DNA of 64,000 nucleotides from Notolepis coatsorum (taxonomy: Eukaryota; Chordata; Actinopteri; Aulopiformes; Paralepididae), in assembly GCA_963971535.1 (NCBI GenBank), contig OZ020588.1, positions 127,316,462-127,380,461 of the forward strand. Reading direction: 5' to 3'. The position numbers and the translations under genes are program-made. A model generated the notes under the pieces. It searched no databases. It was given only the letters and a program-made list of their open reading frames with translations, and was not told the DNA's origin. Position 1 is the stretch's first letter, and the number at the start of each line of letters is the position of its first letter. Of this stretch, positions 21,853 through 32,785 are shown piece after piece.

Positions 21853-22334
21853 GCTCATTGTGCATCTTGAAACAGGACTGAACAGAGACTAAACAACATA
21901 GATTGAAGCCTGCATTTCTCAAACAAGATGCCTAATGTGAGTGTCCACAACGGCTAGCTAGCTGTTCTACTTGAATACTGAATGTTAATATTGAATCAGA
22001 CAATATTGAATACTGAATGAAAAAAGTAATTTAATCGGATGAATCACTTTATTTGAGGATATTAAATAAATTATACTTTTTATTTATTTATTTTTATTAA
22101 AAACGAAGGTTAGAACGTCCGTTTAATCAGATTAATCACTTTATTCAAATTGAGGATTTAGTTTTGAGGATTAAAAAATAAAGTATAATTATTATTATTA
22201 TTTTTTAATCTTTTTTTAATTAAAAACGAAAGTTCGAACATCCGTTTGAAAAACCCTGACGAAGTTTGAATCCCAAAAACAGGCTTCGGGACAGCCTTAC
22301 CAAACATTATTATTTATATTATTCAAATGGAACT
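21852..22334 (+). repeat. R1 repeat copy, left of BEL/Pao
   Basis: It contains CTCATTGTGCATCTTGAAAC, TGTCCACAACGGCTAGCTAG, and two tandem units of the AAACGAAGGTT/CAGATTAATCACTTTATT segment. It ends in CCCTGACGAAGTTTGAATCC and the BEL/Pao insertion point ATGGAACT. The uninterrupted paralogue at 39.99 kb reads ATGAAACTCAAACATGG. Confidence 0.75.
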
Positions 22335-23706
22335 TGTAACTGAGGGGTACAATTCCCTGACTGTATTGATAAGTATGGTATCATTAAACCACTACCGCTT
22401 TATGTACTTTAATTACTGGCCATACAGTACACGATATATGAATATGATGAACACTTCCCAGAATGAAATCGGTTCCAAACAAAGGTATAATCAAGTATTT
22501 AATGGAGCAAAAGGTACATAGGATACTTTACATTATTCTTTGAATGCACTTGTAAGGCAAAGGAATATGCGTAGGCAAATCAACAATGAATGTCCATTCT
22601 CTGGTTACGCAGGAGGTAATTATACAACCTGAATCTTAGGGAATTATATCTATGGTACACTAGTAATATAGCGGGAGATACTGGAAGGGGTTCCCCCTGG
22701 TTGTAAGCCAGCGGGGGGGTAGAAGATCTGTCGGTAGTAGGACGTCTGGTCAACGATGACTAAGGAGACTTCAGGTACAGAAGCCGGTGCAGTAGCCTCT
22801 TGATCCACAGACGAATACAGCTGTTCTCCGTAGACTGTAGACTGTAGCTCCACAGTGAAGAAAGCTAGTCGGCCTCAGGCTCTCTGAGGCGCCGACTCGA
22901 CTTGACTCCTCGCGGGGTAAATCCAACACGTGCAGGCGTCGGCGATTATCCGCTCCATAAATCACAGGACCAAAGCAAATATATTCCAGCCGCAAAGGGC
23001 TATGTAGTCGTCGGGTAGATTAATCCAGTGTACATGTCCATACGGTTCTCGTCTAGGTCTCCTCGGGTGAAAGCGCCATGTGGTCAGCCCAGCCTGGATA
23101 AGAACTCTAGCTAATACGAGGAAGCGTTGGAGATGCTGGTCACTGTAGAACTTTAACCGCACGATACACTATACTCAAATAGACTATTAATGACTTAATA
23201 GAAATATGTCGCACTCGACGGTATAGCGCCAAACTCTGACAATTCAGTTATTAATTCGCACGCGGTCTCAATGCTCTATTCTGGGGCCAAACAGGCCATA
23301 CTTCACCGCACGTTGTATCGTGGGTGAGGCTTCAACTTATTGGTAACTCATACTAAGGCTAAGAAGGGCTAAGGGGGGTAAGGGGCTTATATATTCACCT
23401 GCGCCGTATTTATACGCACGGTGAACAAACTAGTTCCAATCTCATTTCTGTCGCGTATCCCTGGGCAAGGCCGGGCATGTCCAGACACGTCTTGACGGTG
23501 ACTTTGAACCTGACTCCGGAGGCCGGTCCCTGGCGCCGGTGGACCGCTGTCCAATAGGAGAATGGAATATTATGGTCTGGGCTAAAGGGATATTCCGTGT
23601 ATATGTACAAGGAATATACAGGGGATATCAAACGATATACAAATACTATGCAATATATATCAATAAATAAATATATATATTCGGTTTAATCTGATCCTTT
23701 GTAACA
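22335..23706 (-). repeat. BEL/Pao 3' LTR (1372 bp)
   Basis: This is the downstream LTR on the minus strand, identical in length to the copy at 30092-31463. Short open frames in it occur equally in both LTRs and have no domain. A purine tract (element strand AGGGGGCGGC) at 23707-23716 directly adjoins it and is the likely polypurine tract. Confidence 0.93.
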
Positions 23707-23800
23707 GCCGCCCCCTAATTAGTCCCACCTAATTAGCTAAGCAGAGACAGATTAACCGCACTGTCCACTACTCAATGTCTGTTGTGAGGGGTCTGTCAGT

Positions 23801-26047
23801 TCACAAAGTCATGGGGTCATGGTCGTCATCGATGGTATCGGGGAGCCTTGGCAGTTCTATTAGCCTCACCACGGGTCGGGTGTAGATCCGCCCTTGGACG
23901 AGCACTTCGGCTGCTCGGACCTTTCCGTCGGCACCGGTGATCACTTTGCTTACGCGGCCAGCCGGCCACATAGCTCGGGGTAGTGACTGGTCGATAATCA
24001 TGACGACTGTTCCTTCTGTCAAATTGTCTCTCTCTTTCACCCATTTCTGGCGGGTCTGTAGAGACGGTAGGTAGTGGAGTAGGAAGCTGTTCCAAAACTT
24101 GTCAGCCAATACTTGACTGTACCTCCACATTCTTCGGCCGTTCGCTTCTTCAGGCCTGTACATTGTCTGTGGTAGCGCGGGGTCCAGCCGCCCCATCAAG
24201 AGTGTGTTGGGGGTGACTGGGTCGACATCTGCTACATCACTTGAGACGTAACCGAGGGGCTTTGAGTTCAATACTCCCTCGATCTCCGTGAGGACTGTCA
24301 TTAAGACTTCTTCCGCCACGGTCTGGGCCCCAAGCACGGCGTACAGGGCTGTCTTTATTGAACGTACTTCTCGTTCCCAAGTTCCACCGAAGTGAGGTGC
24401 GTTCGGGGGATTAAACTGGAAGTCAATCTGGTATGGAGCGAGGTGGGTCTTAAGTTCTGGGCCCATAGCTTGGAAGCTCTCTCTCAGCTCTCTTTCTCCG
24501 CCTTTGAAGTTTGTCCCGTGATCAGACAATAATATAGACGGTTTACCCTTCCGCGATGTGAATCTTCGGAAGGCCATAAGGAATGAGTCTGTGCTCATGG
24601 TTGGAAGGAGTTCTATATGCATCGCTCGGGTGGTCATGCATTTGAATACAATACCCCACCGCTTCTCGGTTCCTCTTCCTTTCTTTATATACAGCGGGCC
24701 GAAACAGTCCATACCGGTGGAGTGAAAAGGCTTGTCGCCGAGTCGGAGGCGACAGGGAGGTAGGTCAGCCATCCGGGGTATACTGGGCTGCGCTCGCCAC
24801 TTACGACAGTCTAGACAGGTTCGCTGGAAGCGCCGCACTGCTTCTCTCCCTTGCAGTATCCAATAACGACGTCTGATCTCCGCGAAGACTCTCTCTGCCC
24901 CGGCGTGATGCACATCCTCGTCGTATTTCTTTATGATCAGCTCTGTGACCTTGTGTCGGCTGTTTAAGACTATCGGGTACTTGACGTCATCCGGTAAGTC
25001 TGGAGCTCTCCGCAGACGACCACCCACTCTGATGAGACCATGGGCGTCGCTCTCGGGGGCTAGGTGGAGCAGTCTGCTGTCTGATGGGACGGGCTTTGCT
25101 CCCTGTAGACAGTCTAGCTCATCGGGGAACGAGTCTCTCTGGGCTCGTTGTAGTAGAAGAAGTTCCGCTTCTTCGTAGTCAGCTGCAGTAATGTCAGTAG
25201 TGAGCTGAACCTCTGGGTGGTGCCACAGGAATATCTTTAGCTGCGCACTCTCTAGGGTGAGGCAATCGTCTATGTCGGGGTCTGTGGAGACGAGTGTGTT
25301 CAATCCACAGAACATAGATTTCTTGTTTTCTGCCTCCTCTTTACTCGCTTCCCGTGGGGTGGGTGTAGGCCACTCTTCTTCCGGGAGCTTGAGGAACTCT
25401 GGCCCGTCACTGTATAGGTTGTGACGGGTGAGGTCATCCAGGGACATTCCCTGGGTGATGACGTCAGCTGGGTTGTGTTTTGTGTCCACATACCTCCAGC
25501 TTGCTACTTCTGTTAAATCTTGAATCTCTGTGACTCTGACTCCCACGAAGACCTTGTATCTGCACGAATCAGACCGGATCCATGTGAGTACTGTCGTGGA
25601 GTCTGACCACAAGATTGTTCTTTGCACCGGAATGGTGAGTTCACGTTGGATTAACGTGGCGAGTTGCGCTCCTGCTAGGGCTGCGCAGAGCTCTAGACGC
25701 GGGATAGATTGTTGCTTTCGTGGGGCTATTCTTGAGCGGGCCAGGATGAAAGCAGTATGTATTTCTCCTCCCTCCTCTCGGGCACGCAAGTAGGCCACCG
25801 AACCGTAGGCTACTTCGGAGGCGTCGCTGAAGACGTGCAGGTCCATCTGGCACGTCTCCGGCCTCACTGTGGGTGGGAAGTAGCTGCGGCGTATGTTAAC
25901 ACCTGGGAGTGAGCTGAGTTCCGTCTCCCACTCTCTCCATGTGGATGCAAGGTGTTCGGGTATGGGGTCGTCCCAGCCCTGGTCCTTGTCCCATAACGCT
26001 CTTACAATCATCTTTGCCCTGGTGGTGTAAGGTAGAATACATCCCAA
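23801..26047 (-). pseudogene. pol: BEL/Pao Pol: RNase H, integrase and C-terminal region (separated by a frameshift)
   Basis: A 748-codon frame is open upstream of its first Met to the frame break near 26165. It begins with the BEL/Pao region following RT, then RNase H-like motifs (HVFSDASEVAYGSVAY, RLELCAALAGAQL, LWSDSTTVLTWI). An integrase zinc finger (HHAGAERVFAEIRRRYW to CLDCRKW) and integrase core (GMDCFGPL, LLSDHGTNFKG, HFGGTWEREVRS) follow. The C-terminal Pao region (RRMWRYSQVLADKFW) ends it. Pao elements normally have one gag-pol frame, so the break is probably a recent inactivating indel or a base-calling error. The catalytic residues seen are intact. Confidence 0.88.
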
Positions 26048-26141
26048 CGGGTCATATTGTCTGGCGAGTGTTCTGTATACACTCCGTCTGGTGGTCGGTA
26101 GTGCAGTCGACCTTCCCTGCTCCTTGGTCAGGGGTGTGTGT

Positions 26142-29100
26142 TTATAATGGAGCGAGTCTGTTTTGAAGCGCCAGTCCTAATGTCATTTCTTGGGCTTCTC
26201 CTGGGATGGTCGCCATCCAGGTCTCGCTGCTTGCTGCCTTGTCCTCGGGGGAGAGGCTGCGCAATACTTGCGGGTCGCTGCTGGCCCACTGCCTGAGATC
26301 AAAGCCGCCTTTGATCAGGGAGGCGCGGAGCTTGAGTAGAAGGGCCTCGGCTTCTTCTGGCGTCGAGACGCTTTGCAGACAGTTGTCCACGTAGAAACTA
26401 TTTTCTACACTTTTTCGGACCTCTTCATCAGCTGCTGGGTCCTCTGCGACGTGTTTTTGCAGTGCAAACGTAGCACAGCATGGGCTGCATGTGGTTCCGA
26501 AAGGGAGGACTTCCCATTGATAGATGGCTGGTTGCTCATCCCCGATCCTCTCTCTCCATAGGAACCGCAGCAGGGGCTTGTCCTCCTCCACTAGTCTCAC
26601 CTGCAGGAACATCCCTTTGATGTCGCCGCTGATGGCCACCTTGTCCTGGCGGAAACGTAGTAACACGCCTAGTAGAGAGGGGCCGAGTGTTGGGCCGGGC
26701 AAGAGCTCTTTATTCAGATTTTGTGATCCGATCTGGTAGCTGCAGTTGAACACAATACGATCCTTGCCGTTGTGGTGGACTTTGTGGTGCGGCACGTACC
26801 ATGATTCGGTCGTCTGATCGGCCTCTTTAATGTCAATTTTCTTTATGTGTCCCGCTGTGATTAGCTTGTTAATCTCAGCGCGGTACACAGTCTCTTGAGC
26901 GGGGTCTCTGGCTAGGCGCCGCTCTGTGTTCAATAGATACCGCTCTGTCGCTTCTTTTGGGGCGTGGAAGGTGGGCATACCCTCTCGCCTCAAGAGTGGA
27001 GTTGCGTATCTCATCACTCCGTTGACTTTGACTCTCTTTGTCCCTTGCTCGAGGAGTGCTATGGCGTAAATGTCTTCCTTGGAACGAATGTCTTTCTTTT
27101 CGTTCTTAAAGGGCATTGTCTCTAGTGTCCATAGCCTCTCGACATGCTGTAGGAGGGTGGTGTCTTCTTCTGTCACTCTGGAGTGGAGGCAGCTAGTGGC
27201 TGCTGTTCGGTTAAGAGACTTAGCGAGGGGGCCTTGTAATGTCCATCCTAGGCGGGTCTCGACTGCTGCAGGACAGCCTCTGGGCCCTGTGTGGACCCGG
27301 TCTATCGGGACTATGAGGTCTGCATGGTCGGAGCCTATCAGCAGGGTCGGGGTGGCACCGTCTATGAGCGGGATAGGTAGTTGACGCAGGTGCACGTATT
27401 TATCCATCAGCTTGGCGATGGGGTAGGTGTACTGCGACAGGCCTATTTCTTGGCTGGTGAAAGCATTAGTAATCCTATACCGTCTCTCTGGCTGCCCGCT
27501 TGCTGCGATAGTGAAGGAGACATTCTCGCCCTTTATCGTCTTTAGATCTCTTCTTATTGTCCGAATCGTCATCTGGTTTTCGCTCCCCCGCAGCCCCAGC
27601 TGGGCCGCAGCGGACGCGAGGAGAAGGGTCTTCTCTGACCCGTCGTCAAGGACGGCGTAAGTGTCCATGACCTTGTCTTGGTAACTCAGTGTTACGCGGA
27701 CCACCTTTAAGAGCACCCGGGCGCCCCCGCTGCTGGCGGGGTCAATGTACATAACACTTGCCTTTGTGCTGCTTGAGGGTGCAGGCTTTCTTCTGTTACT
27801 GTCGTGTAGGACATCTAGGTGGGCTCCGTCACACCGACTACACCTCTTCTTTAAGCGGCAGTCGGCTGCCATGTGACTGCGCGCACATCGGTAACAGCGT
27901 CGGTTGGACTTTATCCATTGACCCACCTCGTCGGCGGTCATCTTCTTGAACGTGTCACATTGTGACAACAAGTGTTCTTTTTCGCAGTACGGGCACACCA
28001 TCTTCCACTTCTCTTTCATCGAGGGGGTACTGTGGTTCTTGCTGCTCGGTACTGATTCTGATTGGTGCATGACGGTCACCAATCTTCGGCCATCGTTTGC
28101 TCTCCTAGGTCCCTCTCTGGAGCTTGGGGTGCTCCGCATGAACGTATCCAACCGTAGGCTGTTGACTTCTCTCGCCAGGAAGTCGGCTAGGTCTAGGAGG
28201 GATGGCTCGGGACCGTTAGGATCACGGTGGTCTCTTTGCCGCCTGAAGCGCTCTTGTCGGGCGGGCGGAAGCTTCTCTAAAATCCTCTCGACATTAGAGT
28301 TCGCGTACAGTTCGTGCATACCCTTTTCTCTTTGCGCCCCCAGCATCCCTACCAGGGATTGTACCTTGATAGACAGGTCATCTAGTGAGCGATTGTCTGT
28401 GGCTGGGGGTAGGCGGTCAATATGCCTTATCTCTTGTATTACATAGTCCCATATGCGTCCATATCTTTGGTCGAGTGCTGCTAGAGCCGCTGTGTATGGG
28501 GTAGTAGAGGTGGCATAGGCCAGTGCTATATTGTGCGCTCGGGGCACCTTGAGGTGCTTCAGTAGGATAGCATACTTGTACGGTTCGTCGGCTACATCGG
28601 ACATCATTGTCTCTAAGCACATTCGTAGCTCCGTGTACTGTGCTCTGTTCTCGTGGGTGAAGTCCGGAAACGTCGGTGTGCCAATGTATGATGCCATGGA
28701 TGGCTGGCACATCGGTGAGCGTTGGAAGAGAGGCCTCCTAGGCGAGTCTCCTCTTACGCCTCTTGGTGGGCTGGTACCTGCTGGGTACCATGGCCCGCGT
28801 ATCCAGGTGCTATTCCTCTGGGCTGGTCGTGCGCCAAGCTCACCCGTGAATTGAGTCGGGGGTCTGTAGCGCAGAGCCGCGGGGGTAGAGCCTGGGCTGT
28901 ACTGGACCTCCTGGTCTTGTGGAGTTCTGTGCTGCTGTCGGGCTTGACTCTCCTCCTCTCCCTCTTCTTCTTGCTCTGGCAGGTCCTCTAGATCCTGTAG
29001 TCGTCTATTTAGCCTCTCCGCGGTGTAGACCGTTTCTTCCTTGTAGCTGGTCCTCGCGTGGACCGGTCGGGGAAGGAGTTCGGAGGGGGGTATAGGCTCT

Positions 29101-30035
29101 CTCTGGTGGTCGGGCTCAGGGTCGCTTGATCGGGTAGGGGAGGGTGCCCTTGACCCGTGTCTTGACGAGGCCCTGGAACCCCGTGCGGAGGGAGGGGGTG
29201 TCGCCCTGGCGATCAGCTGCTCCATTATCTGCGCTTGTAATCGGTCGCGCTCGGCTTCGCGCTTGGTGAGAGCGATGTCGCGCTCTGCTTCTCTTTGGGC
29301 ACCGGCAGCGGCGCGCTGGGCTTCGGCGGCGGCGCGCTCTGCTTCGGCGGCGGCGCGCTCTGCTTCGGCCCGGTCTCTTACCATATTCTCTTCCGTCTGA
29401 AGGCGTCTAATCTCTAGACGTATACGATCTTCGTCGCTCCGTTGCTGCGCTTGAAGGCGTTCTCTTTCCATGGAAGAATGTTCGCTCTCGCTAAGCATCT
29501 GTGCTTGGAGTCGATCGCGCTCTGTAGAGGCTGCTAGGCTGGCGAGGAATGCCTGTGCCAGCATCTTGTCCGCCCCGCTGGGGGAAGACGCTGGTTGAGG
29601 TGATCCGCTCCTGGCAGTACTCGTTGGAGATCTGTTCTCCTGTGGCGAGTCCTGGAGATCCATCTCCGGGGTGCTCTCCTCTTCTTGTAGCGGGTAGAGT
29701 TCCATCCCTGGAGAGCTGTCTTTATCCTGGAGCTCTCCGGGGACTACTTCTTCGGTCTTGGCGGGGGGTAAAGTCGTGTCAGGTCCCTCCTGGTCCCTAC
29801 CGTGAGCTTGGTCAGTTACGTTAGAACCCACTAGGGCCTCTATTGGCGGGGTAGCCTGGGCGATAGGGTCGGACATAATTTTACTATCTACTTTTTCCGC
29901 GTTTACCGTATGTAGAAGGCTAGGTAGTATATTGGCAACGTAATCCTCTAAGTACTGAGGTGTCTGCCGTCTACGCTGCGGGCGATCTACTTTAGGAGAA
30001 CCGTTTTGTGGAGTGTTCATCATAGGCCATGTCAA
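26142..30035 (-). CDS. gag-pol: BEL/Pao Gag-protease-RT polyprotein
   Basis: A 1297-codon frame. Residues about 150-290 are an Ala/Glu/Arg-rich coiled coil with AERAAAEAERAAAEAQRAAA-type repeats. The central gag region follows, then CCHC-like knuckles (CPYCEKEHLLSQC, CYRCARSHMAADC, CSRCDGAHLDVLH) and a retropepsin (TYAVLDDGSEKTLL). RT has HNGKDRIVFNCS and ISGDIKGMFLQV; its active-site box reads YVDN (residues 1215-1218), not YVDD. The natural start may be the Met-Met at residues 5-6, which matches the start of the related gag at 63443. The frame ends early, just after TLGLA, by a frameshift. Gag forms the particle; protease and RT mature and copy it. Confidence 0.9.
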   Translation of the reverse strand: MTWPMMNTPQNGSPKVDRPQRRRQTPQYLEDYVANILPSLLHTVNAEKVDSKIMSDPIAQATPPIEALVGSNVTDQAHGRDQEGPDTTLPPAKTEEVVPGELQDKDSSPGMELYPLQEEESTPEMDLQDSPQENRSPTSTARSGSPQPASSPSGADKMLAQAFLASLAASTERDRLQAQMLSESEHSSMERERLQAQQRSDEDRIRLEIRRLQTEENMVRDRAEAERAAAEAERAAAEAQRAAAGAQREAERDIALTKREAERDRLQAQIMEQLIARATPPPSARGSRASSRHGSRAPSPTRSSDPEPDHQREPIPPSELLPRPVHARTSYKEETVYTAERLNRRLQDLEDLPEQEEEGEEESQARQQHRTPQDQEVQYSPGSTPAALRYRPPTQFTGELGARPAQRNSTWIRGPWYPAGTSPPRGVRGDSPRRPLFQRSPMCQPSMASYIGTPTFPDFTHENRAQYTELRMCLETMMSDVADEPYKYAILLKHLKVPRAHNIALAYATSTTPYTAALAALDQRYGRIWDYVIQEIRHIDRLPPATDNRSLDDLSIKVQSLVGMLGAQREKGMHELYANSNVERILEKLPPARQERFRRQRDHRDPNGPEPSLLDLADFLAREVNSLRLDTFMRSTPSSREGPRRANDGRRLVTVMHQSESVPSSKNHSTPSMKEKWKMVCPYCEKEHLLSQCDTFKKMTADEVGQWIKSNRRCYRCARSHMAADCRLKKRCSRCDGAHLDVLHDSNRRKPAPSSSTKASVMYIDPASSGGARVLLKVVRVTLSYQDKVMDTYAVLDDGSEKTLLLASAAAQLGLRGSENQMTIRTIRRDLKTIKGENVSFTIAASGQPERRYRITNAFTSQEIGLSQYTYPIAKLMDKYVHLRQLPIPLIDGATPTLLIGSDHADLIVPIDRVHTGPRGCPAAVETRLGWTLQGPLAKSLNRTAATSCLHSRVTEEDTTLLQHVERLWTLETMPFKNEKKDIRSKEDIYAIALLEQGTKRVKVNGVMRYATPLLRREGMPTFHAPKEATERYLLNTERRLARDPAQETVYRAEINKLITAGHIKKIDIKEADQTTESWYVPHHKVHHNGKDRIVFNCSYQIGSQNLNKELLPGPTLGPSLLGVLLRFRQDKVAISGDIKGMFLQVRLVEEDKPLLRFLWRERIGDEQPAIYQWEVLPFGTTCSPCCATFALQKHVAEDPAADEEVRKSVENSFYVDNCLQSVSTPEEAEALLLKLRASLIKGGFDLRQWASSDPQVLRSLSPEDKAASSETWMATIPGEAQEMTLGLALQNRLAPL

Positions 30036-30073
30036 TATTAATACCGCTATATTAATATTACACTAGTTACCCT

Positions 30074-30090
30074 CCGGCTCGAAGGACCAA
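30074..30090 (-). promoter_or_regulatory. BEL/Pao primer-binding site, tRNA-Tyr
   Basis: On the element strand the 5' LTR is followed after one base by TGGTCCTTCGAGCCGGA. This is complementary to the 3' end of animal tRNA-Tyr (...TCCGGCTCGAAGGACCA). The match covers 17 bases. The same site follows the LTR at 63374. Confidence 0.88.
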
Positions 30091-30091
30091 T

Positions 30092-31463
30092 TGTAACTGA
30101 GGGGTACAATTCCCTGACTGTATTGATAAGTATGGTATCATTAAACCACTACCGCTTTATGTACTTTAATTACTGGCCATACAGTACACGATATATGAAT
30201 ATGATGAACACTTCCCACAATGAAATCGGTTCCAAACAAAGGTATAATCAAGTATTTAATGGAGCAAAAGGTACATAGGATACTTTACATTATTCTTTGA
30301 ATGCACTTGTAAGGCAAAGGAATATGCGTAGGCAAATCAACAATGAATGTCCATTCTCTGGTTACGCAGGAGGTAATTATACAACCTGAATCTTAGGGAA
30401 TTATATCTATGGTACACTAGTAATATAGCGGGAGATACTGGAAGGGGTTCCCCCTGGTTGTAAGCCAGCGGGGGGGTAGAAGATCTGTCGGTAGTAGGAC
30501 GTCTGGTCAACGATGACTAAGGAGACTTCAGGTACAGAAGCCGGTGCAGTAGCCTCTTGATCCACAGACGAATACAGCTGTTCTCCGTAGACTGTAGACT
30601 GTAGCTCCACAGTGAAGAAAGCTAGTCGGCCTCAGGCTCTCTGAGGCGCCGACTCGACTTGACTCCTCGCGGGGTAAATCCAACACGTGCAGGCGTCGGC
30701 GATTATCCGCTCCATAAATCACAGGACCAAAGCAAATATATTCCAGCCGCAAAGGGCTATGTAGTCGTCGGGTAGATTAATCCAGTGTACATGTCCATAC
30801 GGTTCTCGTCTAGGTCTCCTCGGGTGAAAGCGCCATGTGGTCAGCCCAGCCTGGATAAGAACTCTAGCTAATACGAGGAAGCGTTGGAGATGCTGGTCAC
30901 TGTAGAACTTTAACCGCACGATACACTATACTCAAATAGACTATTAATGACTTAATAGAAATATGTCGCACTCGACGGTATAGCGCCAAACTCTGACAAT
31001 TCAGTTATTAATTCGCACGTGGTCTCAATGCTCTATTCTGGGGCCAAACAGGCCATACTTCACCGCACGTTGTATCGTGGGTGAGGCTTCAACTTATTGG
31101 TAACTCATACTAAGGCTAAGAAGGGCTAAGGGGGGTAAGGGGCTTCTATATTCACCTGCGCCGTATTTATACGCACAGTGAACAAACTAGTTCCAATCTC
31201 ATTTCTGTCGCGTATCCCTGGGCAAGGCCGGGCATGTCCAGACACGTCTTGACGGTGACTTTGAACCTGACTCCGGAGGCCGGTCCCTGGCGCCGGTGGA
31301 CCGCTGTCCAATAGGAGAATGGAATATTATGGTCTGGGCTAAAGGGATATTCTGTGTATATGTACAAGGAATATACAGGGGATATCAAACGATATACAAA
31401 TACTATGCAATATATATCAATAAATAAATATATATATTTGGTTTAATCTGATCCTTTGTAACA
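30092..31463 (-). repeat. BEL/Pao 5' LTR (1372 bp)
   Basis: This is the upstream LTR on the minus strand, almost identical to the 3' LTR. The differences I noticed include C/T at the CACGCGGTCTC site, G/A at GCACGGTGAAC and C/T in GATATTCCGTG; some are CpG transitions. It should hold promoter and polyadenylation signals for the element. Confidence 0.93.
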
Positions 31464-32215
31464 GAACTCAAACATGTTCCGTTGTGATGCACAGTATGAT
31501 GTCATAATAGAACATTCTAGAACATTTGTATCTATTCAACAATTCTCTCAGAAGATCTCATTGTGCATCTTGAAACATGACTATTATGACATCATACTGT
31601 GACATCACACATGTTCTAGAATGTTCTATTATGACAGACATTTGTATCTATTCAACAATTCTCTCAGAAGATCTCATTGTGCATCTTGAAACATGACTAT
31701 TATGACATCATACTGTGACATCACAAATGTTCTAGAATGTTCTATTATGACAGCATACTGTAACAGCACAAATGTTCTAGAATTATCTATTATGACATCA
31801 TACTGTGACATCACAAATGTTCTAGAATGTTCTATTATGACAGCATACTGTAACAGCACAAATGTTCTAGAATGACCTATTATGACATACTGTGACATCA
31901 CAAATGTTCTAGAATGATCTATTATGACATCATACTGTGACATCACAAATGTTCTAGAATGTGCTATTATGACATCATACTGTGACATCACAAATGTTCT
32001 AGAATGGATTATTATGACATCATACTGTGACATCACAAATGTTCTAGAATGGACTATTATGACATACTGTGACATCACAAATGTTCTAGAATGATCTATT
32101 ATGACATCATACTGTGACATCACAAATGTTCTACAATGGTATATTATGACATCATACTGTGACATCACAAATGTTCTAGAATGTTCTGCCATTCATTCCT
32201 TATGCCCAACATTTC
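31464..32215 (-). repeat. 45-bp satellite array (R1 minisatellite)
   Basis: After the BEL/Pao right flank a short inverted R1 part precedes tandem copies of a 45-bp unit. The plus strand reads TATTATGACATCATACTGTG then ACATCACAAATGTTCTAGAA. Eleven units are visible between about 31690 and 32190. Each holds TGACATCA and TTCTAGAA. Because 45 is a multiple of three, a 172-codon frame stays open on the minus strand with a 15-residue period; it is an artefact. Two earlier direct units (31464-31640) lie in opposite orientation. Confidence 0.9.
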
Positions 32216-32296
32216 CCGTTTAAAGTAGATTTGTAGGCAAACGGTGCAGTGAAACTTTCCAAAAAGTTATAGCAACTCGAGTTGGAACAAGCCGGT

Positions 32297-32785
32297 TGTT
32301 TCTTTTTTTTTTATCCACTTTTTCTCCCATTTCTTTTCTATTTTTCTCCCATCCCAAGTTCGCCTCGCCAATTCTCCCTTCAATTCACCCCTCCCCTGTC
32401 TCGAACGTTGCCAGACCATGCCTCCCACTGGTCGGCTGCAGTGATGACGAAGCCTTGCATCACGTGTCCCCTCCGGTACACGAGGAGGCAGCTGTTGCAT
32501 CTTTTCACCTGTACAGCGCGATCTCTCAGTGGCGAGGAGTAACGTGTGGGAGGCTCACGCTGCCCCCGTTACTTCCTGATTCTGCTGTACAGGCGCACCA
32601 ACCGACCTGTAGGAGTCGCTGTCCACAACGTCCGATCCCCACCCGCTTTCCCACCCCCTAATACTGCCAATTGTATTAGTATGAAAGACCAGCCAAGCCG
32701 GAAGCCACGCCGAGAGCTGGGTTCGAACCCAGCATCTCCTGTGTTAGTGGCGAGCGCCTTGCCCACTGCACCACTTAGCTGCCCT
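32297..32785 (-). mobile_element. tRNA-derived SINE (489 bp)
   Basis: On the minus strand it starts AGGGCAGCTAAGTGGTGCAG with a box A (GTGGTGCAGTGG) and a box B (GGTTCGAACCC). It continues with a body containing GTTGTGGACAGCGAC and ends in an A-rich tail GGATAAAAAAAAAAGAAACA. Flanking duplication is CAAGCCGGT (32288-32296 and 32786-32794). It splits the right TIR of block B. It belongs to the same family as the SINE at 60507-60947, which shares the body and the GGGATGGGAGAAAAAT tail segment. Confidence 0.88.

Larger units (their letters stand above)
22335..31463 (-). mobile_element. Full-length BEL/Pao retrotransposon, very young
   Basis: A complete element on the minus strand is flanked by GAACT (22330-22334 and 31464-31468). 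Both LTRs are exactly 1372 bp and begin TGTTACAAAGG and end CAGTTACA (element strand). I count about six differences between them by eye. The PBS matches tRNA-Tyr. A purine-rich AGGGGGCGG tract precedes the 3' LTR. Coding is in two frames: gag/protease/RT (30035-26142) and RNase H/integrase (26047-23801). One frameshift near 26165 separates them. The element lies in R1 sequence inside block B and is the innermost level of the nest. Confidence 0.95.

Noticed and set aside
21628-21892. Poly-Arg, poly-Lys, poly-Glu and poly-Phe reading frames
   Set aside because: Translations of a GAA microsatellite; no start context or conservation.
22650-23631. Small conserved-looking minus-strand genes repeated at 30407-31388
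   Set aside because: They are identical only because both lie in the two LTRs of one young element.
31674-32192. 172-codon repetitive reading frame (HSRTFVMSQYDVII units)
   Set aside because: It is the 45-bp satellite read in one frame; the unit length is a multiple of three, so the frame stays open by chance.
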